In this document: positions 24,703 through 32,565 of the stretch, piece by piece
Layout of the letters: every line of letters starts with the position of its first letter
Numbering within the stretch: position 1 is the stretch's first letter
Assembly: GCA_023453795.1 (NCBI GenBank)
Contig: JAEXSP010000019.1
Coordinates: 186,001 to 250,000, forward strand
Source of the DNA: Bacillota bacterium
Lineage (GTDB): Bacteria > Bacillota > Clostridia > Acetivibrionales > JAEXSP01
DNA: 64,000 nucleotides
Reading direction: 5' to 3'
Position numbers and translations under genes: made by a program
Notes under the pieces: generated by a model
Told to the model about the DNA's origin: nothing
The model's database searches: none
The model's input: only the letters and a program-made list of their open reading frames with translations

Positions 24703-27700
24703 TTATTGCTTAAATACAATACCATTCAGCTTTTTAATACTGTCATTGCAAAATTTATCAGCCGTTTCAAAGTTGGTCCAGTCTCTCAGTACATCTTTCA
24801 GCAAAGCGCCGTCAAAAGCTCTCATGGATAAATATGCTTGTTCCCCGGATATGCGTATCTGCCTGAGAGTTTCATAACATTTATAAAAATCCCCGGCTGA
24901 AGCCATCGCATATTCATAAGATTTTGCATAGTCCTTATTGAAAGATGTACTCAATGCCTTTAGTTCATTGGTCAGAATTTGGGATATTTGTGAATATCCT
25001 ATGGTATAGGTAGCGGCATCAAGCATATCTGCCGTTCCGAAGCCCACATTTGAGGCTAAGGTACCAATAACTGCACTGATGCTCACTGAAGAGGATATGC
25101 TACCCAAGACTTTGTCCGAAACCGAAGACACTGAAAGGCTATAAAGAAAATCTCCTGTTGCCAACAGCGTTTTTCCAAGTACCTTGTGGGTTTCATTCAC
25201 TAATAGAGTCAACTTGGAATTTATTTCAGTCTGAAGTTCATAAGCCGCTGCCCGAAGACTATTGTTAGTACTTTTCCGTATAATTGTGTCAAGAAGATAG
25301 GCGTACTCCTCATAAGTTGCCGCCAATCCATATATTTCGGTAATATTTCTATATGCATCAACGCCGGCTGTAGTAATCTCTAAAGTATAGGCGGCTTTTT
25401 TTACTGTATTATTTATATTATTAATTTTGTTATATTTTGTTTCAAGAAACTTTACTGCGTTGCTGTCTATACCATTCATGGAATCCAGAATTATTCCATT
25501 TCTTTTCAGTATCTCTTCCTGCTCAACTATAAGTGCCACTCTGTCAGCCATACCATCCAATGTTTTATCAGGATTGTTAAAATATTTCAAATTGGCGGCA
25601 ATGGTATCATAGGCAACTTTACTCTCTGCACTTTTTTTGAGTGCCAAATCTTTTACGCTCTCCAGTATGCTGGTTCCCAGTCCAATAAATTCTGCCGCAG
25701 CGTATTCTATCTGATTTTGTTCGGCAGTGTCCTTCATATATGATACAAGCATTTTTTTGAATCTTTCTTTTTCAGGGGACTGAAGTATTAAATAATCACC
25801 AGCATCGCCGTTAAATACTGTTTTACCGACACTCATGGATGCTTGAACAGCGAGATTGTTTTTAGCATATTGCTCAAATTGGTATGCAACGTACATATCA
25901 TTGTTTATCAAATTTTTGTAATCCTGTACATCAGTCAAATGTGATCCTGCATTAGTGTATGCCTTGAATTCCGGCGTATTATAATTTTTTGATGTGGGTT
26001 TATAATTTGGTATGGTTGTGGTATATGCCTTCACTCTTGATATTAAGTTTGCCCCGTCACTGTCATATATAAAGAATGATTTAGTTGACCCATTCCACTC
26101 AACATAAGCACCTAGGCTTTCAACAGCAAATTTTAACGATACCATAGTAATACTGTCCTTTACTCTTGCAGGCACCTCCATGTAATAATTTTTACCGTTA
26201 ATGGAGGTCTGGTCGCTTCCGGCCGTAAGTACAATTTTTTTGCTTGCCGTCGTGACAGTAATTTTTTTGGTTTTTGCGTTCCAATCCACAGTTGCACCAA
26301 ATGCTCCAAATATATCATTTACAGGTACCAGGGTACTTCCTTTTTCTGTAACAACCGGTTGGGTAAAATCAATTTTTTTGCCATTCAGATATACTTTTGT
26401 GGAATTGTCCCTTGTAAGCGTAAATTCTCCTTTTTTTTCTTTATTGGCCTCCCCTCCGACATTCAGCTCCGGAAACAGGCCCGAACTCTTCGGACCCAAT
26501 ATATCTCCTTTAAAGGTATTGCCGTTGAGTAAACCCAGCATATCAGCAAACACATATGTTTTAGCCTGTTTAACCCATTTTACACCGTTCAGAGAATACT
26601 TTTTGGTAGCACTATCATATGTAATATTCATTATATAGCTTCCGGTTTCGACATTTGGATTTTCTCGCAGTGGAAAAAAGCTGAATAAGGCTTGGTATTG
26701 ACCATATTCATTCCTTGTTACGTCAAGCAGTAATCCCGTTCCGCCATTTGTAGTATAGCTTCCTGTATACGAGCCCAGTAATTTTTCAATATTCGGGTCT
26801 ACCTTTTCATTCAGACTTACATTTTCAAACTCACAAATAAAACCGATTTTAATTTCTTCAGGAGCATCATTCCAAGCATTAGACCCTTCATAATTTATAT
26901 TGAGCCTATCTTCTACTCCATTTACATTATTGGGTTCTCCAGGATTCCAGTAATTATAAACAAATGGCTCGCCAGTCACCCATTCCCAGACGCCCTTATC
27001 ATTTTTAAATCCGCCGATCCAGAAATGTTTATCTATATTTGTGAAAAACTTATTCTTCAGATATTCCTGTTCATTTTCGGAAGTTATAGTTACTAAATGT
27101 CCTCCAATACTTTCACAATATTCTTTTGCTTCTTCCCATGTCATTTGCATATTAAATATCTTATACCTTACAGCTGGAGCGGGGGTTGTTACTGATTCTG
27201 CAGCAGCAGAAGAGAGCATCGGCTCTACAAGTCCGAAATTTGTACCTCCCGCAGAAGATTCAATATCCTTAAATTCAACCTTTAATATTTTTATACCTGA
27301 TATGGAAATACTAAATTTTTGCGGAGAAGTCTCCCGATTTATCAGGTTTGATGTATAGATTAGCTTTCCATCGCCATAAACAAACATTTTTGTTTTAGGA
27401 TTTTCATTAATTCCCCATCCATTCCGCTTTCCACATATTGTTAACATGCCCGAAAAACTTTTATATTTGTCGCCAATATTATACTCATTCCATGCCCAGC
27501 TTGTCTCATTTGTATCATTCCATCGGGCAATCCGATAAATAAGACCATGCACATATGTATTCCCATTTAAATCCTTATCCTTGTCAGGCAGCCATTGTTC
27601 TGTTCCTGAATCTCCCATGTTACCTGTATACCTGTCAAAATTCAACACTGGTAAGGTATCAAGTTCCACGCTGCTATTATCAGCTGCATTTACTTGAAAA

Positions 27701-27759
27701 CAGGATAGCATGCTTAATACAATGGATAGCGTCAATAGCATTGAAATTAATTTTTTCAT
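24703..27759 (-). CDS. Secreted multidomain protein: NPCBM-like, C-type lectin, copper-amine-oxidase-N-like domains
   Basis: A 1018-residue exported protein. Order: signal peptide (1-25, ending VNA-A); an NPCBM-like carbohydrate module (about 30-185: FSGMLTICG, FVYGDGKLIYTS, ILKVEFKD); a C-type lectin domain (about 195-315: TWEEAKEYCESIGGHLVTI, FWIGGFKNDKGVWEW, NYWNPGEPNN, GFICEFE); a beta-rich stretch (330-425); a copper amine oxidase N1-like domain (about 430-540: VYLNGKKIDF, LVPVNDIFGAFGATVDW); and a helical C-terminal half of unknown kind. EPN in the lectin loop is typical of mannose-type calcium binding. The gene is flanked by rnpB 3'-end repeats, suggesting acquisition. It is probably a cell-surface or matrix binding protein. 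Confidence 0.85.
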   Translation of the reverse strand: MKKLISMLLTLSIVLSMLSCFQVNAADNSSVELDTLPVLNFDRYTGNMGDSGTEQWLPDKDKDLNGNTYVHGLIYRIARWNDTNETSWAWNEYNIGDKYKSFSGMLTICGKRNGWGINENPKTKMFVYGDGKLIYTSNLINRETSPQKFSISISGIKILKVEFKDIESSAGGTNFGLVEPMLSSAAAESVTTPAPAVRYKIFNMQMTWEEAKEYCESIGGHLVTITSENEQEYLKNKFFTNIDKHFWIGGFKNDKGVWEWVTGEPFVYNYWNPGEPNNVNGVEDRLNINYEGSNAWNDAPEEIKIGFICEFENVSLNEKVDPNIEKLLGSYTGSYTTNGGTGLLLDVTRNEYGQYQALFSFFPLRENPNVETGSYIMNITYDSATKKYSLNGVKWVKQAKTYVFADMLGLLNGNTFKGDILGPKSSGLFPELNVGGEANKEKKGEFTLTRDNSTKVYLNGKKIDFTQPVVTEKGSTLVPVNDIFGAFGATVDWNAKTKKITVTTASKKIVLTAGSDQTSINGKNYYMEVPARVKDSITMVSLKFAVESLGAYVEWNGSTKSFFIYDSDGANLISRVKAYTTTIPNYKPTSKNYNTPEFKAYTNAGSHLTDVQDYKNLINNDMYVAYQFEQYAKNNLAVQASMSVGKTVFNGDAGDYLILQSPEKERFKKMLVSYMKDTAEQNQIEYAAAEFIGLGTSILESVKDLALKKSAESKVAYDTIAANLKYFNNPDKTLDGMADRVALIVEQEEILKRNGIILDSMNGIDSNAVKFLETKYNKINNINNTVKKAAYTLEITTAGVDAYRNITEIYGLAATYEEYAYLLDTIIRKSTNNSLRAAAYELQTEINSKLTLLVNETHKVLGKTLLATGDFLYSLSVSSVSDKVLGSISSSVSISAVIGTLASNVGFGTADMLDAATYTIGYSQISQILTNELKALSTSFNKDYAKSYEYAMASAGDFYKCYETLRQIRISGEQAYLSMRAFDGALLKDVLRDWTNFETADKFCNDSIKKLNGIVFKQ

Positions 27760-28007
27760 ATATGCACCTCTTTTTTATTTAGTATTTAGTAAAAAAATGG
27801 TATTATGTTATATTTTATTAATACTATATTCTACACCATACACAATAACCCCTTTTTCTTCTTCGTACCTGCTCATTTTTAACTCCTTGTACTAAATTTT
27901 TCATCATTATAACATGTCTTAGAAAATAACGTGTCATAATTGAAAAAAATATCTTGAATCAATTCATCGCTAAACATACTATATATTGAATTTTTAAGCA
28001 TAATAAT
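27760..28007. other. Upstream region of the lectin gene
   Basis: A+T-rich, without a credible gene. It must contain the promoter of the lectin gene; I see TTGTGT 17 bases before ATTAAT on the minus strand, a weak match only. Confidence 0.3.
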
Positions 28008-28027
28008 AGCCCTGATTTCTCAGAGCT
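28008..28027 (-). terminator. Hairpin after rnpB
   Basis: AGCUCUGA-GAAA-UCAGGGCU on the minus strand gives an 8-bp stem with a GAAA loop, eight bases past the rnpB 3' end. The following sequence is ATTATTATG, a poor T tract, so termination may be inefficient. Confidence 0.55.
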
Positions 28028-28035
28028 AAAATTTA

Positions 28036-28398
28036 ATGAGTAAGTCTGTAAGCCGGGTTCTGTATTAAATGATCATCTATCTAGACCGTGTATCTCGACA
28101 CAGCTCAAGCCACCTCTCGGGACTGGCGGGCAACCAATGCGTCCCTATACGGTGTTGCTCCAGGTGGGGTTTACATAGACCGACAAGTTGCCATGCCGCT
28201 GGTGAGCTCTTACCTCACCTTTCCACCCTTACTAAAGCATACGCTCAAAGAGCCTTCTGCCATAGCGGTATATCTCTGTTGCACTTTCCTTAAAGTCGCC
28301 TTCACCGGGAGTTACCCGGCACCCTGCCCTATGGAGCCCGGACTTTCCTCATATACGCCCTTTCGAGACTGTATACGCGATCATCTGGCTTACTCACA
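28036..28398 (-). ncRNA. rnpB: RNase P RNA
   Basis: The catalytic RNA that removes 5' leaders from pre-tRNAs. The minus strand opens GAGTAAGCCAGAUGAUC and ends GGCTTACAGACTTACTC, which pair as helices P1/P2-P4. The conserved GAGGAAAGTCCGGGCTCC and GGTGCCGGGTAACTCCCGG and the ACAGAA near the 3' end are diagnostic. A near-consensus promoter lies at 28415-28443. Ends are given to within a few bases. The gene is downstream of nif3/trmK as in other Clostridia. Confidence 0.96.
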
Positions 28399-28414
28399 TT
28401 TAAATTGTACATTT

Positions 28415-28443
28415 ATTTTAATCGCTGCTTCACATACTGTCAA
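28415..28443 (-). promoter_or_regulatory. Sigma-A promoter of rnpB
   Basis: Minus strand TTGACA - 17 bases - TAAAAT, with the start point expected about ten bases before the P1 helix. Confidence 0.85.
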
Positions 28444-28479
28444 CACAATTTTAATGGGGCATTTCCCATAGATTTACTG

Positions 28480-29586
28480 TCAATATATTTCAAACGGATC
28501 CTTTTCAACACAATTACCTATGATTTCAACATCCTTAAACCTGCTTTTGAGCTTTTCCAGAAGAAGCTTGACTACTACGTTCTCAGTACCGAAATGTCCG
28601 GCATCTATGACACACATACCGTTATCAATCATATCCCTTGCATCGTGATATTTTACATCTCCGGTAACCAGAACATCAATCTCATCCTGTATGTCTCTTA
28701 AAATGCCGTTATCATAGCTGCCGTTAAACACTGCTATTTTTTTAACCATTTTGTCTTTATACCCTATCACCCGTACGTTACTAACGTTCAATACCTTCTT
28801 GATGTCTTCAATGAAATCCTTAAGTTTTCTTGGGCCTTCAAGCATTCCGACCTTGCCATATCCATACTTGTTCATACTGATCTCAAGAGGATAAACGTCG
28901 TATGCAGCTTCTTCATATGGATGTGCATCCAACATAGCTTTCAAAACTATTTTCAATTTATCTGCCGGTACAATGGTTTCAATCCTGTATTCATCTACCT
29001 CTTCCAGTTCTCCTTCGGAACCTATGTAAGGGTTTGTACCCTCCAACGGCCTGAAAGTACCTGTTCCTTTTACAATAAAGCTGCAGTCACTGTATTTCCC
29101 TATCCAGCCTGCGCCTGCTCCGGTCATACTTTCTCTTACCTTTTCAGTACTGTCTTCAGGTACAAATACTGCCACCTTAAAGAGCTTTTCTGGTCTGTAA
29201 TCCCGGAGGTTTTTCACGTCCTTCAGCCCCAAAATGCCCGAGAGATACCCAGTTAACCCTTGTTCCGCAAAATCGAGGTTTGTATGGGCACTATACACAC
29301 CTATACCATTCCTTATAAGCTTATAAATACATTCTCCCTTAAAATCGTTCTCAACTATTCTTTTCATACCTTTGAAAATGAAGGGATGATGAGAAATTAT
29401 AAGATCAGCTTTCTTATTAACCGCTTCTTCAATGACTTCCCCCGTAACGTCAAGGCATACCAATATTTTATGTATCTCCTGATCTTTGTTTCCGAGAAGC
29501 AGCCCAACATTATCCCAATCCTCCGCCAGTCTCGCCGGAGCCAGTTCCTCCATGTATTCAACGATTTCCCTACAGCTTATACTCAT
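28480..29586 (-). CDS. Nif3-like dinuclear metal centre protein (YqfO family)
   Basis: Conserved hexameric metal-binding protein; some members act as GTP cyclohydrolase I type 2, most are unassigned. The NIF3 halves are visible: EDWDNVGLLLG and ISHHPFIFKG at the N-terminus, and AGHFGTEN with metal ligands at the C-terminus. The roughly 130-residue insert between them (about 125-250, containing LDAHPYEEAAYDVYPLE) is the PII-like/YqfO insert. Length 368 matches the Bacillus YqfO form. It follows trmK, 14 bases apart, as in many Firmicutes. Confidence 0.93.
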   Translation of the reverse strand: MSISCREIVEYMEELAPARLAEDWDNVGLLLGNKDQEIHKILVCLDVTGEVIEEAVNKKADLIISHHPFIFKGMKRIVENDFKGECIYKLIRNGIGVYSAHTNLDFAEQGLTGYLSGILGLKDVKNLRDYRPEKLFKVAVFVPEDSTEKVRESMTGAGAGWIGKYSDCSFIVKGTGTFRPLEGTNPYIGSEGELEEVDEYRIETIVPADKLKIVLKAMLDAHPYEEAAYDVYPLEISMNKYGYGKVGMLEGPRKLKDFIEDIKKVLNVSNVRVIGYKDKMVKKIAVFNGSYDNGILRDIQDEIDVLVTGDVKYHDARDMIDNGMCVIDAGHFGTENVVVKLLLEKLKSRFKDVEIIGNCVEKDPFEIY

Positions 29587-29600
29587 ACTTTACACCTCTT

Positions 29601-30296
29601 TCAAGCCTTAAGACTGTTTAATATTTGATTCATAGAATCACTCAGCCAACTATACTTTTTACGGTTTTCAAGCTTGTTTCCTCCGGCATTATCCATTTGC
29701 TTCACAGCAGCATCAAGCTGTTTAATCCGTTTAATTAAAAGCCTTTCAAGAAGGGGGTCTTTTTTTTCTACAAGCCGTTTTCCTATGTAATAGAATATTT
29801 CTTCCTCATCTGCTATATTTCCGGTCCACTTAACTGACATAACATTATACAGCTTGCTGCCTTCGGCTTCCAATTCTTCATCAATGATTTCAAAGCCGTT
29901 CTTATAAAGCCATTCTCGCAGTATTTCGACGGCGTTCATAGGCTGCAGTATCAGAAGATTAGCCTTGCTTGCCCTATCAAAGGCTCTGTTTATGATGTCT
30001 TTTATGAGTATTCCGCCCATACCGGCAATTATTATGACATCTTCCTCTCCGGCTTTTACGGGTTCCAGACCATCTCCGATTCGAGTTTCAATAAGGCCTT
30101 CCAGACAATTTGCTTTTATGTTCCTTGCAGCAGCCTCAATAGGGCCTTGCTTAACATCCAATGCAAGAGCCTTCTCACATCTTCCTTCGGATACCAGATA
30201 AATCGGTATATATGCATGGTCTGTGCCTATGTCTGATACAAGCCTGCATTGAGGCACCTTTTTTGCTATCAGTCCGAGTCTTCCCTTTAAGATCAT
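29601..30296 (-). CDS. trmK: tRNA (adenine-22-N1)-methyltransferase
   Basis: Methylates A22 in the D-loop of tRNAs with SAM. It has the class I methyltransferase fold: motif I VSDIGTDHAYIPIYL (19-33), ALDVKQGPIEAA (motif II), IIIAGMGGILI (motif IV) and LILQPMNAVEILREWL. Length 231 is standard (YqfN/TrmK). It is in its usual place downstream of dnaG-rpoD and upstream of the nif3 gene, though here two tRNAs, a ferritin-like gene and a plus-strand mini-gene intervene. Confidence 0.94.
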   Translation of the reverse strand: MILKGRLGLIAKKVPQCRLVSDIGTDHAYIPIYLVSEGRCEKALALDVKQGPIEAAARNIKANCLEGLIETRIGDGLEPVKAGEEDVIIIAGMGGILIKDIINRAFDRASKANLLILQPMNAVEILREWLYKNGFEIIDEELEAEGSKLYNVMSVKWTGNIADEEEIFYYIGKRLVEKKDPLLERLLIKRIKQLDAAVKQMDNAGGNKLENRKKYSWLSDSMNQILNSLKA

Positions 30297-30334
30297 TATT
30301 TATCTCCAAAAATTTTTAATCTTTATAGCTTATA

Positions 30335-30362
30335 TTGTACATAATAATATTACTTTTATAAA
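30335..30362 (+). promoter_or_regulatory. Probable promoter of the 63-residue mini-gene
   Basis: TTGTAC - 16 bases - TATAAA, about 10 bases before an AGGAG ribosome site. Confidence 0.5.
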
Positions 30363-30384
30363 TACTTGCAAGGAGAATCTTATT

Positions 30385-30576
30385 ATGGCACATAGGGCAA
30401 AGGGTTCTAATACGGCACATATAGAAAGAGCAATTGATACAACTTTTATGTACACCGGGCATAATAATTCACTGAATAGAAACTATTCATCCTTGTTTAT
30501 AAGTTCAAGCATTAATAATTCAGAACAAGCCTCTCCGGACAGTTTTATCGACAAAAGAAATAAGGAGTCCAAATAG
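30385..30576 (+). CDS. Orphan small protein, 63 residues
   Basis: No family recognised. The product is polar, Ser/Asn-rich, with no membrane segment or cysteines (MAHRAKGSNTAHIERAID...). Evidence that it is real: a promoter at 30335-30362, AAGGAG nine bases before ATG, and a strong terminator overlapping its stop. It is the only plus-strand gene in a long minus-strand block, placed between trmK and two tRNA genes. Confidence 0.55.
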   Translation: MAHRAKGSNTAHIERAIDTTFMYTGHNNSLNRNYSSLFISSSINNSEQASPDSFIDKRNKESK

Positions 30577-30585
30577 ACTCCTTAT
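30560..30585 (+). terminator. Terminator at the end of the mini-gene (also faces the tRNA operon)
   Basis: ATAAGGAGTC / GACTCCTTAT, a perfect 10-bp stem overlapping the mini-gene stop codon, followed by TCTTT on the plus strand and TTTCTTTT on the minus. It can serve both the mini-gene and the convergent tRNA transcript. Confidence 0.8.
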
Positions 30586-30591
30586 TCTTTA

Positions 30592-30668
30592 TGGTGGGCC
30601 TTCAGGGACTCGAACCCCGGACCAACCGGTTATGAGCCGGTTGCTCTAACCAACTGAGCTAAAGGCCC
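30592..30668 (-). tRNA. tRNA with CAT anticodon (Met, or Ile2 if lysidine-modified)
   Basis: Full 77-base cloverleaf including encoded CCA: acceptor GGGCCTT/AAGGCCC, anticodon stem ACCGG/CCGGT and loop CTCATAA. The anticodon reads Met, but C4-G69 and C5-G68 in the acceptor stem and the overall sequence resemble tRNA-Ile2, whose CAT is converted to lysidine-AU by TilS. It is not the initiator (no C1-A72 mismatch). It is cotranscribed behind tRNA-Asn. Confidence 0.93.
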
Positions 30669-30671
30669 TTA

Positions 30672-30747
30672 TGGCTCCTCAAGTAGGACTCGAACCTACG
30701 ACCCTGCGGTTAACAGCCGCATGCTCTACCGACTGAGCTATTGAGGA
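30672..30747 (-). tRNA. tRNA-Asn (GTT)
   Basis: Seventy-six bases with acceptor TCCTCAA/TTGAGGA, anticodon loop CTGTTAA and encoded CCA. First gene of a two-tRNA unit driven by the promoter at 30831-30859. Confidence 0.96.
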
Positions 30748-30830
30748 ACGTAGCCTGCAGATGCCTGCAATCGTCAATTTACAGCTGTCAGTTGATGATC
30801 TAACCTCGCCTCAAAATTGACACATCTAAT

Positions 30831-30859
30831 ATTATACTTATGAGAGGGTGTTCGGTCAA
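30831..30859 (-). promoter_or_regulatory. Sigma-A promoter of the tRNA-Asn/CAT unit
   Basis: Minus strand TTGACC - 17 bases - TATAAT, with the start point about 75 bases ahead of tRNA-Asn. The G+C-rich spacer end is typical of tRNA promoters. Confidence 0.85.
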
Positions 30860-30958
30860 TAGTTTTTTTTGCGGTATTTGACTTTTTAATTTATTTATTA
30901 TAACTATTCTAACCGATTCATTAAATACGTAAACAAAACGTCATTTTTCTCGATCATA

Positions 30959-31183
30959 TTAATGTTTTTTGCTTTTATAATCAACCAAAATCTCCCTTAA
31001 CTTAGTTGCATGCATCCCTTCATCTTCTGCAAACTGCTTGAATACCTGCTTGATGTTTTCATCCTCTATGCGTTTCGAATACATTTCATAATCTCTTACC
31101 ATTTCCATGGAGTTTTCCCATGCTCTCAACAGCCTGTCATAGGTTGTTATTTCCACTTCATTGTTATTAACAGCATCCACCAT
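30959..31183 (-). CDS. Small ferritin-like/rubrerythrin-like helical protein
   Basis: A 74-residue protein predicted as two helices, with YDRLLRAWENSMEMVRDYEMYSKRI and FKQFAEDEGMHATKLREIL. The EDEGMHA segment resembles the E-x-x-H metal motif of ferritin-like proteins, so it may dimerise into a four-helix di-iron bundle; this is inference. ATG follows AAAGGAGGAG. It stands alone between rpoD and the tRNA unit, with a long inverted repeat upstream. Confidence 0.75.
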   Translation of the reverse strand: MVDAVNNNEVEITTYDRLLRAWENSMEMVRDYEMYSKRIEDENIKQVFKQFAEDEGMHATKLREILVDYKSKKH

Positions 31184-31294
31184 TTTATCTCCTCCTTTTA
31201 CTTTATTTTTTTCATGAGTTCAATTTTTTATCCATGTAATTATTTTGTAAATTGTTTTCAACCCCCTAATCCCCATTCTTGGGGGTATTATAGA

Positions 31295-31336
31295 AAGATG
31301 GAATGACAGCAAGTATACTTACTGTCATTCTATCTT
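31295..31336. promoter_or_regulatory. Long inverted repeat upstream of the ferritin-like gene
   Basis: Two 20-base arms (AAGATGGAATGACAGCAAGT and ACTTACTGTCATTCTATCTT) match in 18 positions around a TATA centre. On the minus strand it lies directly before TATAAT, so it covers the -35 region of a possible promoter; as RNA it would be a very stable hairpin. Confidence 0.6.
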
Positions 31337-31434
31337 CAAAGAACATCTTTATCATTACATTACAATTAATTATTAGTTTTTAATTTAATTTATAGCTCAT
31401 TATGATATTAATATATAATTAAACATAAAAGAAA

Positions 31435-31457
31435 AAACTCGATGTTTTATCGAGTTT
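31435..31457 (-). terminator. Terminator of rpoD
   Basis: AAACTCGA / TCGAGTTT with a seven-base loop and six T on the minus strand, overlapping the rpoD stop codon. Confidence 0.85.
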
Positions 31458-32535
31458 AATCTAAGTAATCCTTTAATTTTTTACTTCTGCTTGGATGTCT
31501 GAGTTTTCTAAGTGCTTTGGCTTCAATCTGCCTTATTCTTTCTCTGGTTACGTTAAACTCCTTGCCAACCTCTTCGAGAGTCCTGGCCCTGCCATCATCA
31601 AGTCCGAATCTAAGTCTCAAGACCTTTTCCTCTCTTGCAGTGAGCGTGTCAAGAACATCTATAAGCTGTTCCTTCAGCAAAGTAAATGCAGCAGCCTCAG
31701 CCGGGGCTGGAGCGTCATCGTCCGGTATAAAATCGCCAAGGTGGCTGTCTTCTTCTTCTCCTATAGGAGTTTCAAGGGAAACAGGCTCCTGCGATATCTT
31801 CATGATTTCTCTTACCTTATCAACAGACATATTCATTTCTTTGGCTATCTCCTCCGGTTGGGGTTCCCTTCCCAACTCCTGAAGCAGCTGCCTTGATACT
31901 CTTATAAGCTTGTTTATCGTCTCAACCATATGAACAGGGATTCTAATCGTTCTAGCCTGGTCAGCTATTGCACGGGTTATAGCTTGTCTGATCCACCAGG
32001 TTGCATAAGTACTGAATTTATAGCCTTTTCTGTAATCAAATTTTTCTACGGCTTTTATAAGTCCAAGATTACCTTCCTGTATTAAATCCAGGAAAAGCAT
32101 ACCTCTTCCAACATATCTTTTGGCTATACTTACAACCAATCTTAGATTAGCTTCAGCTAATCTTCTTTTAGCTTCGTTGTCTCCATCTTCCATCCTTTTT
32201 GCAAGTTCAATTTCTTCATCTGCAGACAAAAGGGGAACTTTACCGATTTCCTTAAGATACATTCTTACAGGATCGTCAATGCTTATACCTTCAGGTATGG
32301 AAATGTCAAGGTCCTCTTCATTGAGCTGAATATCTTCCATTTCAGATTCTATGTCCCCGATTATGTCAATTCCCATGTTTTCAATTGTTTCATATATTTT
32401 TTCAACTTGTTCAGGTTCAAGTTCTATTTCTTCAAAAGCATCAATTATTTCCTTATAAGTAAGCATGCCCTTTGACTTACCCTTTTCAACCAGTTCCTTC
32501 AATATAAGCTTTCTGTTATCATTACCGGTTTTCAA
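31456..32535 (-). CDS. rpoD: RNA polymerase primary sigma factor (sigma-70/SigA)
   Basis: Housekeeping sigma factor directing RNA polymerase to TTGACA/TATAAT promoters, which are abundant in this window. Region 1.2 DDPVRMYLKEIGKVPLL; region 2 DLIQEGNLGLIKAVEKFDY and FSTYATWWIRQAITRAI; region 3 PVHMVETINKL; region 4.2 GKEFNVTRERIRQIEAKALRKL. Length 359 fits the short, region-1.1-reduced form of Clostridia. The start follows GAGGGTGAATATT. Cotranscribed with dnaG upstream (30-bp gap), as in the Firmicutes macromolecular synthesis operon. Confidence 0.97.
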   Translation of the reverse strand: MKTGNDNRKLILKELVEKGKSKGMLTYKEIIDAFEEIELEPEQVEKIYETIENMGIDIIGDIESEMEDIQLNEEDLDISIPEGISIDDPVRMYLKEIGKVPLLSADEEIELAKRMEDGDNEAKRRLAEANLRLVVSIAKRYVGRGMLFLDLIQEGNLGLIKAVEKFDYRKGYKFSTYATWWIRQAITRAIADQARTIRIPVHMVETINKLIRVSRQLLQELGREPQPEEIAKEMNMSVDKVREIMKISQEPVSLETPIGEEEDSHLGDFIPDDDAPAPAEAAAFTLLKEQLIDVLDTLTAREEKVLRLRFGLDDGRARTLEEVGKEFNVTRERIRQIEAKALRKLRHPSRSKKLKDYLD

Positions 32536-32565
32536 TATTCACCCTCCTTTCTTCTGTAAATGCTT

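Noticed and set aside
24480..24725. 81-codon frame at the end of the lectin gene
   Set aside because: Its first half is the translation of the duplicated rnpB tail (DPAYRLT) and lectin 3' end; only the last 33 codons look protein-like, so not listed as a gene.
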